Shown: positions 27,773 to 36,212, counted from the first letter of the stretch. The stretch is DNA of 46,703 bases from Thermoflexus hugenholtzii JAD2 (GCA_945877855.1 CAMDWA010000014.1:1-46703), one strand, 5' to 3'. Notes: a model not told the origin generated them from the letters alone. Numbers and translations: made by a program.

Positions 27773-29374
27773 TTAACCAAACAGCTTAGATACCCCTAAA
27801 TTAATCAAGTTCATTACTAATGCTGGTGCGATGCCTAAAATGAGCATTGCAAGCATCAAAGGCGCTACTGCAATTACTTCCGTCCAATTCATATCGCTTA
27901 ATGGGTGATGTGCCCATTCATGCCCTAGCGGGCCATGAAGAACTTTTTGCAAAGCCTTCAAAATATAAATACCCGTTACGAGTAAACCAATGAGAGACAA
28001 TGCGGTTAAACCTGTGAACGCAGCCCAACCCGAACGAATCAGTAAAAATTCGCTCACAAATCCAGCTAGGCCCGGTAAACCAAGTGAACCCATCGCACAG
28101 AAAATTAACACAGCTCCATAACGAGGCATTATGTTCCATAAACCACCGAGTTTAGTTAAATCACGTGTATGAGCGCGTTCATAAACAATCCCAACCATCG
28201 CAAACATTGCTGCGGATGAAAGACCATGTGTAATCATCTGAAACATAGCGCCACTTGCCCCAAGAACGGGGGTTAAGGTATCTTTTACAGCATGTGGGTC
28301 AGCACCTGCAAACACAGCAATATCATGCAATTTTGATGTCGCATGTGGGTCAACGGCAGTTGCAAACGCGCTTGCAGTCACGGCAATTCCAAGAGCCACC
28401 CAACCCATATGATTTACAGAGGAATAGGCAACTAATTTCTTAAAGTCATTTTGACCCCAAGCGGCAAAAGCGCCCAATACAATACTTAGCATCGCTAAAA
28501 TTGCTAAAATGGAAGAATACTGCCCAGCAGTTTCAGGAAAGAGTGGGATGACTAATCGTAAGAAACCATAACCACCTAACTTAAGTAAGATCCCAGCGAG
28601 CATCATTGAGCCACCTGTAGGTGCCTCGGTATGTGCATCTGGCAACCACGTATGTAAAGGCCATACAGGAACTTTAAGCGCAAAAGCCAAAGTAAACGTC
28701 CAAAACGCAATCCCTTTCCATACAGATGGGTCTGCAAACAAAATATTTACTTGATTATTGCCTGTAAATGGCCGTCCTGCCGCCGACAACAAATACGTAA
28801 GATCAAAACTTTTTGAAGCCAAGCCCAATACTTGAATTGCTAACAACATGCCTAAGCTTGCCGCAATCGTATAAAGCATAAATTTAAAGGAAGCATATTT
28901 TCGATTTGCTCCGCCCCATACGCTAATTAGAAAATACATGGGGACTAGGCTCAACTCATAAAACATGAAGAAGACAATCAAATCGAGTGAAACAAATACA
29001 CCAAGCGTTGCTGTTTCAAGCAAAAAGAACAATGCAAAAAAAGCTCGTACACTCTTATCGACCGTAAACGACATTAGCATAGCCAAAGGCGTAAGAAAAC
29101 AAGTAAGTGCCACCAAAGGCAAACTAATACCATCTACGCCAACCTGATAGACAGAATTAATTTGCGGAAACCAAACTGCCTTTTCAACAAATTGAAATCC
29201 GCTCTGTTTCATGTCATAACTAGCCCAAGCAATGATTGAAAGCGCTAGCGGCAACAAACTAAACAGCACAGATCCCCAGCGAATCGTATTCTTAGAACGC
29301 TCTGGAGTAAGAAGGACCAGCACCATGCCGATAAGTGGCAGAAAGGTGAGGATGGAAAGAATGTTAGGAATCAT
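27773..29374 (-). CDS. nuoM: NADH-quinone oxidoreductase subunit M, first copy (canonical residues, loop insertion)
   Basis: A 533-residue NuoM with the canonical proton-path residues: E140 in FFMFYELSLVPMY, K234 in LKVPVWPLHTWLPDAH, K265 in GILLKLGGYG, H383 in MITHG and E442 in FVSEF. Compared with ordinary NuoM it has an extra stretch of about 38 residues (roughly 335-372, containing VDPHATSKLHD and GADPHAVKD) between HMGWVALGI and SGAMFQM. The insertion should lie in a loop outside the membrane. It precedes a divergent second NuoM. Confidence 0.95.
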   Translation of the reverse strand: MIPNILSILTFLPLIGMVLVLLTPERSKNTIRWGSVLFSLLPLALSIIAWASYDMKQSGFQFVEKAVWFPQINSVYQVGVDGISLPLVALTCFLTPLAMLMSFTVDKSVRAFFALFFLLETATLGVFVSLDLIVFFMFYELSLVPMYFLISVWGGANRKYASFKFMLYTIAASLGMLLAIQVLGLASKSFDLTYLLSAAGRPFTGNNQVNILFADPSVWKGIAFWTFTLAFALKVPVWPLHTWLPDAHTEAPTGGSMMLAGILLKLGGYGFLRLVIPLFPETAGQYSSILAILAMLSIVLGAFAAWGQNDFKKLVAYSSVNHMGWVALGIAVTASAFATAVDPHATSKLHDIAVFAGADPHAVKDTLTPVLGASGAMFQMITHGLSSAAMFAMVGIVYERAHTRDLTKLGGLWNIMPRYGAVLIFCAMGSLGLPGLAGFVSEFLLIRSGWAAFTGLTALSLIGLLVTGIYILKALQKVLHGPLGHEWAHHPLSDMNWTEVIAVAPLMLAMLILGIAPALVMNLINLGVSKLFG

Positions 29375-29425
29375 TGCTTACTTTACAAGAAGTTGAATAT
29401 CACATAGATAAACAAGCTCTTGATT

Positions 29426-31636
29426 TTATTGAAATACCAAGAAGAACACCATCATAACAACTGCTGCAATTAACGCCGAAAGTAAATAATTTTGAACCTG
29501 ACCCGTTTGTAATTCTCGCCCTTCTTGTCCAACACGGCGGAAAACATTACCAACCAAGTTAGATATGCCAGTGACAATATTTTTATCAAACCATCGAAAT
29601 ACCTCAGCGATGTCGCTCAAAATGGCATAGGCAGCATGCAAGAAGACATCAATAAATCCTTTGTCAACGTTATTCGAATAATGATCTGCAAATCGTTGCA
29701 AACGGTTAATAATTAACTTGCGATACAACTCATCGAAATACAACCGATTATTAAGTGCTGTAAATATTGCACCAAGGTTCTCAACAGGGTCTGTCTCACC
29801 AGCTTTCAAAGGCTTCAAACCATAAAACCATAATCCAAGTAACCCACCCAACAAGAAGATACAAACAGAAAATACAACAGGAACTGAGTTGAACGGGAGG
29901 GTCGCCTCAGCGACAGGTAACATTCCCCCAACAAAGTGCCCGAGCCAATGGTCAATACCAAAACCGCTAGCAATTGCGCCAAACTTAATATAGGCAAATT
30001 CAAAATCCTTTGGGATATTCATATACCCAACCGTCAGCGCAAAGAAAGCTAGCACGATTAAGGGGAAAGTCATCGCAGCAGGATTTTCTGTAGCATGAGC
30101 AGCCGCCTCACTCCGTGGCTCGCCTGCAAAGGTCATGAATATTTGACGTGCAGTGTAAAACGCAGTTAACACTGCGGCAACACATAACGTCCAAAACACA
30201 ACTGTCGAAAGGGGGCTACCATGCGTCATTCCATGATAAGCATGTCCTAAGATTTCGTCTTTGCTCCAGAAACCAGCTGTAATAAACGGCGCGCCCATTA
30301 AGGCTAAACCACCAATTGTGAACGTAATAAAAGTAATAGGCATTCGGCTCCACAATCCGCCCATATTACGCATATCTTGTGGATCAAATTCAGCCTTGCC
30401 GTGATTATCGGCAGCGTGATCATCATGACCATGACCTGCATCGTGCGAATCATGTGAAGAAGCATGATCATCATGACCATGAGCATGTAAATGATGGTGA
30501 CCATGCTCGACCCCATGAATCACCGAGCCAGATCCCAAGAATAAAAGGGCCTTAAAAAAGGCATGTGTAAGCAAGTGAAATGCAGCAGCCACATAACCAC
30601 CAATACCAATCGCGGCGACCATAAATCCCAACTGGCTAATCGTTGAATATGCCAACACGCGCTTAATATCATACTGTCCTACCGCAATCAATGCGCCAAG
30701 TAGTGCTGTGATTGCGCCAATCCACCCGATGATTGTAAAAGCTGTTGTATCACCCACATGAGCAGCACTCTCATACAATGGGAAGAAACGCAAAGCCATA
30801 AAAATACCTGCGCTAACCATTGTGGCGGCGTGAATCATGGCTGAAACTGGTGTGGGGCCTTCCATTGCATCAGGTAACCATACATGCAAGGGGAATTGCG
30901 CGCTTTTACCAACTGTGCCACCAAAAATGAACAAACCAATTAATGCCGCCGCTGTCATCCCCGGAATAATGGCTGGTGTTGCGGCTAAATGATGCAACAC
31001 TTCTTCATTCCGCATGGTGTCATAAAAATTCAACGTTCCTGTTTGGCTATAGAGATACACCATCCCCATAATCAAAAGCATATCGCCAACACGGGTTGTC
31101 ATGAACGCTTTTACAGCAGCTTTATAAGCAGATGGTTTAAAGTAAAAGAACCCAATAAGCGAATATGAACAAAAACCCATCAATTCCCAAAAAATGAAGA
31201 GAGAAAGCAGGTTATCTGATACAACCAGTCCCATCATTGAACCTGCAAATAGGCTTAGGTAAGCCATAAAGCGCGTATAACGAGGGTCGTTCCCCATATA
31301 CGAAGTGCTGTAAATGAAAATCAATGTGGCCGCTAGCGGCACCATAAACAGGAAGAGGGCACTTAAGGGATCAACCGCAACACCGACATTAAAAGTAGTA
31401 TCGCCTGTGGGTAACCACGCAAATTGGCTACGCAACGGAGCTTCCCCTAGTTTATGGTCTCCTGCCACATTAAAAAAAACAATAAATGAGAATATAGTCG
31501 TAAGCAGCATGCCACCAACGGCTATCATCGTGGTCAAGCTACGGCGCTTATTCGTAAACAACGCAATCAACATAAATGCGATGATTGGTGGAAATGGCGC
31601 TAGCCAAGTGAGGGTTAGTAAAAACTCTTTCGACAT
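29426..31636 (-). CDS. nuoL: NADH-quinone oxidoreductase subunit L, with His-rich loop and long lateral-helix region
   Basis: A 736-residue NuoL, longer than the usual 610-650. Channel residues are intact: E151 in FIFWELMGF, K244 in GKSAQFPLHVWLPDA, K362 in FFKALLFLGSGS and K459 in FWSKDEIL. Residues 374-412 form an insertion with 15 histidines in 39 positions, containing GHGHDDHA-type repeats and leading into HGKAEFDPQDMRNMGGL. From DELY (635) to LQTG (712) the chain spans 78 residues where I recall about 52. This adds roughly 26 residues to the lateral helix that braces the antiporter-like subunits. That fits the extra NuoM downstream. Confidence 0.95.
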   Translation of the reverse strand: MSKEFLLTLTWLAPFPPIIAFMLIALFTNKRRSLTTMIAVGGMLLTTIFSFIVFFNVAGDHKLGEAPLRSQFAWLPTGDTTFNVGVAVDPLSALFLFMVPLAATLIFIYSTSYMGNDPRYTRFMAYLSLFAGSMMGLVVSDNLLSLFIFWELMGFCSYSLIGFFYFKPSAYKAAVKAFMTTRVGDMLLIMGMVYLYSQTGTLNFYDTMRNEEVLHHLAATPAIIPGMTAAALIGLFIFGGTVGKSAQFPLHVWLPDAMEGPTPVSAMIHAATMVSAGIFMALRFFPLYESAAHVGDTTAFTIIGWIGAITALLGALIAVGQYDIKRVLAYSTISQLGFMVAAIGIGGYVAAAFHLLTHAFFKALLFLGSGSVIHGVEHGHHHLHAHGHDDHASSHDSHDAGHGHDDHAADNHGKAEFDPQDMRNMGGLWSRMPITFITFTIGGLALMGAPFITAGFWSKDEILGHAYHGMTHGSPLSTVVFWTLCVAAVLTAFYTARQIFMTFAGEPRSEAAAHATENPAAMTFPLIVLAFFALTVGYMNIPKDFEFAYIKFGAIASGFGIDHWLGHFVGGMLPVAEATLPFNSVPVVFSVCIFLLGGLLGLWFYGLKPLKAGETDPVENLGAIFTALNNRLYFDELYRKLIINRLQRFADHYSNNVDKGFIDVFLHAAYAILSDIAEVFRWFDKNIVTGISNLVGNVFRRVGQEGRELQTGQVQNYLLSALIAAVVMMVFFLVFQ

Positions 31637-31644
31637 TGGAACAG

Positions 31645-31700
31645 TCGTGATTTGATAATCAGTAATTCAGAATTCGTGATTCGTAACTACTGATCAACAA
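31645..31700. repeat. Eight phased degenerate heptamers filling the nuoK-nuoL spacer
   Basis: On the plus strand the spacer reads tcgtgat, ttgataa, tcagtaa, ttcagaa, ttcgtga, ttcgtaa, ctactga, tcaacaa in unbroken 7-base phase. It occupies nearly the whole gap between the two genes. The ttcgtaa/attacga theme is the same as that of the array at 853-880, but in the opposite orientation relative to the reading strand. Confidence 0.7.
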
Positions 31701-31702
31701 TT

Positions 31703-32020
31703 CTATAGCTTCATTAAATCTAGTTTTTCTGGGTCAATGCTATTCATATTACGGTAAACCGAAATAATAAGCGCCAAACCAACAGCAGCCTCAGCAGCCG
31801 CCACAATAAATACAAATGCGGCAAAAGCTAACCCTGCTGGACTCTCAGGTGTAAGATAACGCCAAAATGCCAATAAATTAATATTCACAGCATTCAACAT
31901 GAGTTCTACACCCATCAAAACTGCAATTGCATTTGTCCGAGCTAATGCACCATACAGGCCGATGCAAAACATTGCAGCCGCGACGATCAAGTACCAATAA
32001 AGAGGAATTCCGTTCAGCAT
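31703..32020 (-). CDS. nuoK: NADH-quinone oxidoreductase subunit K
   Basis: A 105-residue, three-helix subunit. Both conserved membrane glutamates are visible: one in LMGVELMLNAVN and one in VAAAEAAVGLAL, the pair that links the quinone site to the antiporter-like subunits. Normal length and position between nuoJ and nuoL. Confidence 0.95.
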   Translation of the reverse strand: MLNGIPLYWYLIVAAAMFCIGLYGALARTNAIAVLMGVELMLNAVNINLLAFWRYLTPESPAGLAFAAFVFIVAAAEAAVGLALIISVYRNMNSIDPEKLDLMKL

Positions 32021-32040
32021 AATATGACTTTAACAGTCGA

Positions 32041-32055
32041 GTGACTTTACGTCAC
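32041..32055. repeat. Small hairpin in the nuoJ-nuoK spacer
   Basis: Gtgac and gtcac flank a 5-base loop at 32041-32055. The stem is short, but it is one of a series of hairpins in nearly every nuo spacer. Confidence 0.4.
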
Positions 32056-32069
32056 CCAACCATTTAATT

Positions 32070-32750
32070 TCAATGATGAGAATCATGTGCGACTACAACA
32101 TCTGGGATTTTTGCCCCAACCGATTGTCTTGCAGCTTCTGCTGCTTCTTCGGCAGCCATGCGTGCCCGCTCAGCTAAAATCTCACGTGGTTTTCGTTCAC
32201 GTGCAACCCAAATTGCGCCGATCATACCAATCAACAATAAAACACCCGATAACAACAAAGCAATTCCATATTGATTAAGGTCAGCCAAGGCACGGCCAAA
32301 ATCTAAAATTGACGAATCTGGCACAGATCGAAGCACGCCGGGCTTACCTGGAATCTCAGCAAATTGCCACTCTACACCACCAAATGTACGATCTGGTCGA
32401 ATAGGCAATGAAAAGCTAATTGGGCTAAACATTGCAACCATTGCAATAAATAAAACCACCGCGATAAATAAAGCAGCCTGCCATTGTGAATTTCTTGGAA
32501 CCATGCCGCGAACTGTGCGAGTTAACATGGTAGCAAAAATAAACAAAATTGAAATAGCACCAATGTAAACTAAAAACTGCGCTGCCGCAAAAAAACCAGC
32601 CTCTAACAACACATAAAAACCCGACACAGCAAAAAATGAAGCGATCAAATAAAGGGCTGCGTGAAACAAATTTCGTGTTGTAACCACTAAAAATGCGGCT
32701 CCCAGCCCGACAATTGTCAAGAGGATAAAAACGATCTGAGCTACTGTCAT
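32070..32750 (-). CDS. nuoJ: NADH-quinone oxidoreductase subunit J
   Basis: A 226-residue subunit with five membrane helices. It has the conserved segment around VLLEAGFFAAAQFLVYIGAI, where helix 3 undergoes the pi-bulge change during turnover. The C-terminal tail is hydrophilic (ARERKPREILAERARMAAEE and following) and ends in HDSHH, longer than in many bacteria. It sits between nuoH and nuoK as usual. Confidence 0.93.
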   Translation of the reverse strand: MTVAQIVFILLTIVGLGAAFLVVTTRNLFHAALYLIASFFAVSGFYVLLEAGFFAAAQFLVYIGAISILFIFATMLTRTVRGMVPRNSQWQAALFIAVVLFIAMVAMFSPISFSLPIRPDRTFGGVEWQFAEIPGKPGVLRSVPDSSILDFGRALADLNQYGIALLLSGVLLLIGMIGAIWVARERKPREILAERARMAAEEAAEAARQSVGAKIPDVVVAHDSHH

Positions 32751-32770
32751 GTTTATTGATTAGATGATTT

Positions 32771-32808
32771 GGTTGATCAAGTAATTGATATCTATTAATC
32801 GATCAACC
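32771..32808. repeat. Inverted repeat in the nuoH-nuoJ spacer
   Basis: Ggttgatc (32771-32778) and gatcaacc (32801-32808) are perfect complements. Gatgat and atcatc lie further out as a second imperfect arm, so most of the 68-base spacer can fold. The inner sequence (aattgatatctattaat) is also partly palindromic. Confidence 0.6.
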
Positions 32809-32818
32809 CATCATCGCT

Positions 32819-34075
32819 TTAATGTACTGATGCCGCAATTTGTTGATTTGTCTCACGACGTTGAAGCAATATCGCTGCCTCTGCCATTCGATCCTTACGT
32901 ACTCGTCGAGTCACAATTGCCAAAGCAATCATTAACAACGCAAAGCTTGATGCCCCCATAATTAATGCCTGTGCCAGTGGTTGAATCAAAATACCACCAT
33001 TGGCTTTAAACAAAGCTGGGTCAGACACAAAAACCTTGCCAAGAATCATGACCAAAATCAAATTTACAACCGAAAGCGGCACAAAAAACTTCCAGTTCAT
33101 ATTAAGCAATTGGTCAATACGCACGCGAGGCAATGTACCACGCAACCACATTAATACCAAGAATACCCCAAAGGCCTTCAATACTAACCAAAGATAAGGG
33201 GGCAAAATGGGGCCAGCATAACCACCAAGAAATAATACTGAGAACATGACTGCCACGCCTAGTGCGTTCATATACTCGCCCATCATGATCAAGCCAAATT
33301 TCATACCGCTGTATTCAACGTGAAAACCTGCAACAATTTCAGATTCAGCTTCAAGCAAGTCAAACGGTGAACGACCAGTTTCGGCAATACCGCTAATAAG
33401 AAAAGCCAAGCCACTTAATGGCAAAATGACGATAAAGGGCAAACCCCAGCTTCCGTTCCATCCAGCTTGACGTTCAATAATGTCAACAAGGCTCATCGAG
33501 CCAGTCAACATAATCACGGGCAACATGTTGAGCAACATTGGCACTTCATAACCAACCAATTGTGCTACAGTGCGGAAAGCACCCAACAAAGAATATTTGT
33601 TATTGCTACCCCAGCCGGCCATCAAAATCGCAATCGTGCTAGCAGAACCAATTGCGATAATGTAAAACGCGCCAATATTAAGATTTGTGCCAACAACACC
33701 GGGTGCAAAGGGCACAACAGTAAAAGTGAGCGTAGCAAACACCGCAACAATGATTGGAGCCAAGTGATACACCCAGAAATCGGCTTCAGCAGGCGTTGTG
33801 TCTTCTTTGGTAAAAAGCTTAACAGCATCAGCGATAGGCTGCAAAATACCGTAAGGGCCTGCTTGATTAGGCCCAACGCGGTCTTGAATACGCGCTACAA
33901 TTTTGCGTTCAGCATAAGTTAACCCGGCAAAACCACCTGATGCAACTGCAAAAACAGCGATAGCGGCAATAACCATGATCAAAATATCAGCGGCAATCCC
34001 TTGCCCTAATGCGCCATAAATCCCAGCGGCAATCCCATCGCCAAGGTTCTTAACGAGATTGTTGATGATGTCCAT
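32819..34075 (-). CDS. nuoH: NADH-quinone oxidoreductase subunit H
   Basis: A 418-residue subunit with about eight membrane helices. The quinone-site loop is well conserved: AERKIVARIQDRVGPNQAGP, LQPIADAVKLFTKED, and ETGRSPFDLLEAESEIVAGF with its acidic cluster. It forms the heel that carries quinone and connects the (absent here) hydrophilic arm to the membrane arm. It follows nuoA directly; nuoB, C, D and I, which usually lie between, are not in the window. Confidence 0.95.
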   Translation of the reverse strand: MDIINNLVKNLGDGIAAGIYGALGQGIAADILIMVIAAIAVFAVASGGFAGLTYAERKIVARIQDRVGPNQAGPYGILQPIADAVKLFTKEDTTPAEADFWVYHLAPIIVAVFATLTFTVVPFAPGVVGTNLNIGAFYIIAIGSASTIAILMAGWGSNNKYSLLGAFRTVAQLVGYEVPMLLNMLPVIMLTGSMSLVDIIERQAGWNGSWGLPFIVILPLSGLAFLISGIAETGRSPFDLLEAESEIVAGFHVEYSGMKFGLIMMGEYMNALGVAVMFSVLFLGGYAGPILPPYLWLVLKAFGVFLVLMWLRGTLPRVRIDQLLNMNWKFFVPLSVVNLILVMILGKVFVSDPALFKANGGILIQPLAQALIMGASSFALLMIALAIVTRRVRKDRMAEAAILLQRRETNQQIAASVH

Positions 34076-34092
34076 AATTTCTAGGCTAAAAA

Positions 34093-34124
34093 ATCCTTAA
34101 AAAACCAAACGACCTTCTAAGGAT
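34093..34124. repeat. Weak inverted repeat in the nuoA-nuoH spacer
   Basis: Atcctta (34093-34099) and taaggat (34118-34124) are 7-base complements, and gatcttaaagatc just to the right is a second small palindrome. It is part of the pattern of hairpins in the nuo spacers. Confidence 0.4.
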
Positions 34125-34133
34125 CTTAAAGAT

Positions 34134-34490
34134 CTATTCCCAGTTAAGGGCCCCTTTCTTAATAGCATAACCCAAAGATGCAAGCAATGTCAACACAAAT
34201 AATGACACGACAATCACGCCCCACAAATTAACACTGTTATAGGCTACAGCAAATGGAAATAACAACACCCCACCAACATCAAACAGCACAAAAATAAGGG
34301 CAAAGAGATAATATTGTGCGCGAAATTGAACCCATGTATCACCTACAGTTTCCATACCGCACTCGTAAGTTTCACGTTTGGATTTGTTAGGGGTTTGAGG
34401 CGCAATAAGGTAGTTGAGAATAGGCACAACACCAATTAACGCACACGCGACAACCAAGGTAACACCGATAAATGCATAATCTGTTCTCAT
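34134..34490 (-). CDS. nuoA: NADH-quinone oxidoreductase subunit A
   Basis: A 118-residue, three-helix subunit that opens the nuo-atp array. The loop cysteine is C44 in ETYECGMETVG and helix 2 reads FVLFDVGGVLLFP. D71 is conserved, but the glutamate that normally follows two residues later (FDVE in E. coli, the D79/E81 pair) is G73 here. The missing acid is unusual for a subunit near the quinone-coupling region. There is no Shine-Dalgarno sequence; a TATAAT lies 16 bases before the start. Confidence 0.94.
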   Translation of the reverse strand: MRTDYAFIGVTLVVACALIGVVPILNYLIAPQTPNKSKRETYECGMETVGDTWVQFRAQYYLFALIFVLFDVGGVLLFPFAVAYNSVNLWGVIVVSLFVLTLLASLGYAIKKGALNWE

Positions 34491-34506
34491 AGCTTTGAGC
34501 GGCGAA

Positions 34507-34512
34507 ATTATA
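34507..34512 (-). promoter_or_regulatory. Candidate -10 element of the nuo-atp operon
   Basis: TATAAT on the minus strand ends 16 bases before the nuoA ATG, in the 162-base gap after thrC. No matching -35 was found at normal spacing, so an activator may be needed, or the site may be chance in an AT-rich gap. A cluster of TGACA words lies just upstream. Confidence 0.4.
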
Positions 34513-34522
34513 AACGCTAATC

Positions 34523-34583
34523 TGTCATTAACCTTACGCGATATGTCATCGGGGTTCTATGACAAGTGTCAGGAGCATTGTCA
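34523..34583. promoter_or_regulatory. Cluster of five TGTCA/TGACA words upstream of nuoA, possible operator
   Basis: TGTCA occurs at 34523, 34544, 34567 and 34579, and TGACA at 34560. The word pair at 34560-34571 forms tgacaAGtgtca, and 34560-34565 with 34578-34583 forms tgacaa/ttgtca. The first three TGTCA words are spaced 21 and 23 bases apart, about two helical turns. The regulator is not identifiable. Confidence 0.3.
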
Positions 34584-34652
34584 CCCCCCAGAAATAACGC
34601 AAAATCACTATTTTGCTGATAAAAGAGTTTCATTTTTAGGTGTATCAATTAT

Positions 34653-35900
34653 TTAAAACATAATTTGGTCTAATGAGCGCACTAAAATTGGCTTGGGCAC
34701 AACACGCAATACAGAACGTAAATCCTTAAATCCACTAGCAGTCATTTGTAACACAACCTCGTCATCGGGTCGGATGGCCCCTAATTGTCGCGCCTTCAGC
34801 AAACCAACATAAGCGGCAGCACATGACGGCTCACAAAATACAGACGTTTCACGTGCCATAGTCACAACTGCCTCAAGCATTTCTTCATCGGTGGCTTCGA
34901 CAAAAATACCACCTGTATCACGGATTGCCCGCAAAGCCGCGACCCCATCTTCAGGCACATCAACACTAATGCCGCTAGCAATCGTTGTCGAAGGGATTTC
35001 ATGACACACCTCACCACCTGATTGCCAAGCACGATAAAGTGATGGGGCCAAATGAGCCGTTACCCCAATAAATTTTGGCATTTTCTCGATCCAGCCTAAT
35101 GCGAATAAATCACAAAAACCCTTGTAAATGCCGCTAACAATATTGCCATCGCCAACAGGAACAACGATAACGTCAGGCGCACGAAATGGCTTTTTATCAC
35201 CTTCGCCCAATTGTTCCGCAATTTCAAATCCGGCTGTTTTTTTACCTTCACGAGTGTAAGGGTTGCGGCCCGTATTGCGATTGTGCCAACCAAATTGAGC
35301 CGCAGCCTGTTGAGCTAAATGCACCGCCTGAGTATAACTCCCTTGCACCGAGTAAACCTTAGCCCCATGAATAAGCGTCTGGGCTAATTTACCCTCTGGG
35401 GTGCCTTCTGGGCAAAAAATCACAGCTTTCACCGTCATGCCACTACACATTGTTGCAAGTGCTGAGGCAGCATTGCCAGTACTAGCACAACAAATGGTCT
35501 CTATATTCTTAGTTAGCGCATAAGCTACCACCATCGCGCTTGCACGATCTTTAAATGAAGCACTTGGTAAGCGCGTGTCATCTTTTAGCCAAATTTTGCG
35601 TGTTGCTGTGCCAGTTTCAAGATTGCTTGCTCGGTAAAGTGGGGACCAACCAATGGTCGAAAGCGGTGTTGGCACTTGCATCACAAAATCAGGTGGAATT
35701 AACGGCAACAAAGGGGCATAATGCCAAATTGATCGATTCTTATCTGCCACAATTTGTTGTGGGTCAACCTCACGTTTGATTGCTTCATAATCATAAGTGG
35801 CATCTAAATTGCTGCCACATTTAGGGCAGTTATAAATATCACCGATATCAAAATGGCTATTACAGCCCAAACAACGAAAACCAGTATGAAAATGCTTCAT
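34653..35900 (-). CDS. thrC: Threonine synthase (PLP-dependent, zinc-ribbon type)
   Basis: A 415-residue fold-type II PLP enzyme. An N-terminal zinc ribbon (CLGC near residue 10, CPKC near residue 25) is followed by the PLP lysine K117 in SASFKDRAS, the ASTGNAASALA phosphate-side loop and a VPVGDGN glycine loop. It converts O-phosphohomoserine to threonine in the cytosol. Related threonine-synthase paralogues such as cysteate synthase share this layout, so a small doubt remains. It lies upstream of nuoA on the same strand with a 162-base gap. Confidence 0.87.
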   Translation of the reverse strand: MKHFHTGFRCLGCNSHFDIGDIYNCPKCGSNLDATYDYEAIKREVDPQQIVADKNRSIWHYAPLLPLIPPDFVMQVPTPLSTIGWSPLYRASNLETGTATRKIWLKDDTRLPSASFKDRASAMVVAYALTKNIETICCASTGNAASALATMCSGMTVKAVIFCPEGTPEGKLAQTLIHGAKVYSVQGSYTQAVHLAQQAAAQFGWHNRNTGRNPYTREGKKTAGFEIAEQLGEGDKKPFRAPDVIVVPVGDGNIVSGIYKGFCDLFALGWIEKMPKFIGVTAHLAPSLYRAWQSGGEVCHEIPSTTIASGISVDVPEDGVAALRAIRDTGGIFVEATDEEMLEAVVTMARETSVFCEPSCAAAYVGLLKARQLGAIRPDDEVVLQMTASGFKDLRSVLRVVPKPILVRSLDQIMF

Positions 35901-35907
35901 ATGGCTA

Positions 35908-35913
35908 ATTTTA
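35908..35913 (-). promoter_or_regulatory. Candidate -10 element for a leaderless thrC transcript
   Basis: TAAAAT on the minus strand ends 7 bases before the thrC ATG at 35900, with no ribosome binding site. The arrangement repeats that of hsdR and mvaD. Confidence 0.35.
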
Positions 35914-35927
35914 ACGTGTCTCCCCTC

Positions 35928-36012
35928 AAAAAGATGTAATGTCGAAATTACGCTATGACCTTTGGTAGACTAGGAGAACCCACACCACCAAAAATCACAG
36001 CGTAATTTCGGC
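35928..36012. repeat. Fourth, more degraded member of the palindromic hairpin family
   Basis: Aaaaagatgtaatgtcgaa (35928-35946) matches 17921-17939 at all but one position. The stem 35941-35954 pairs with 35999-36012 at 13 of 14 positions, and a second stretch (tgacctttggt against the complement of accaaaaatca) continues it with two mismatches. The right edge reads ggcaaaaa, as in relatives. The rest of this 402-base gap (36013-36302) is AT-rich, with a promoter candidate and no gene seen. Confidence 0.75.
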
Positions 36013-36212
36013 AAAAATTTGTTTTACTTATTTGGTTAGGATATAACTACGGCTTTCAAAGCAGACGGGGTATAGTATGCTATTCACATTAAGTTGAGTC
36101 TTGTTAACATAACGGTGTAATTACAGGTATTTTACGCGCTTCTTACAATATTCCAAGACACAACAAGCATTGAAATGTTAATATTTTGGCAAAAGTTTTT
36201 AAACCAAGTGTA

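Noticed and set aside
26193-29374. The two NuoM-like genes as Mrp antiporter subunits (MrpA/MrpD)
   Set aside because: No mrpB, C, E, F or G genes are nearby, and the genes sit in nuoL-M-M-N order with NuoM-type motifs in the first copy.
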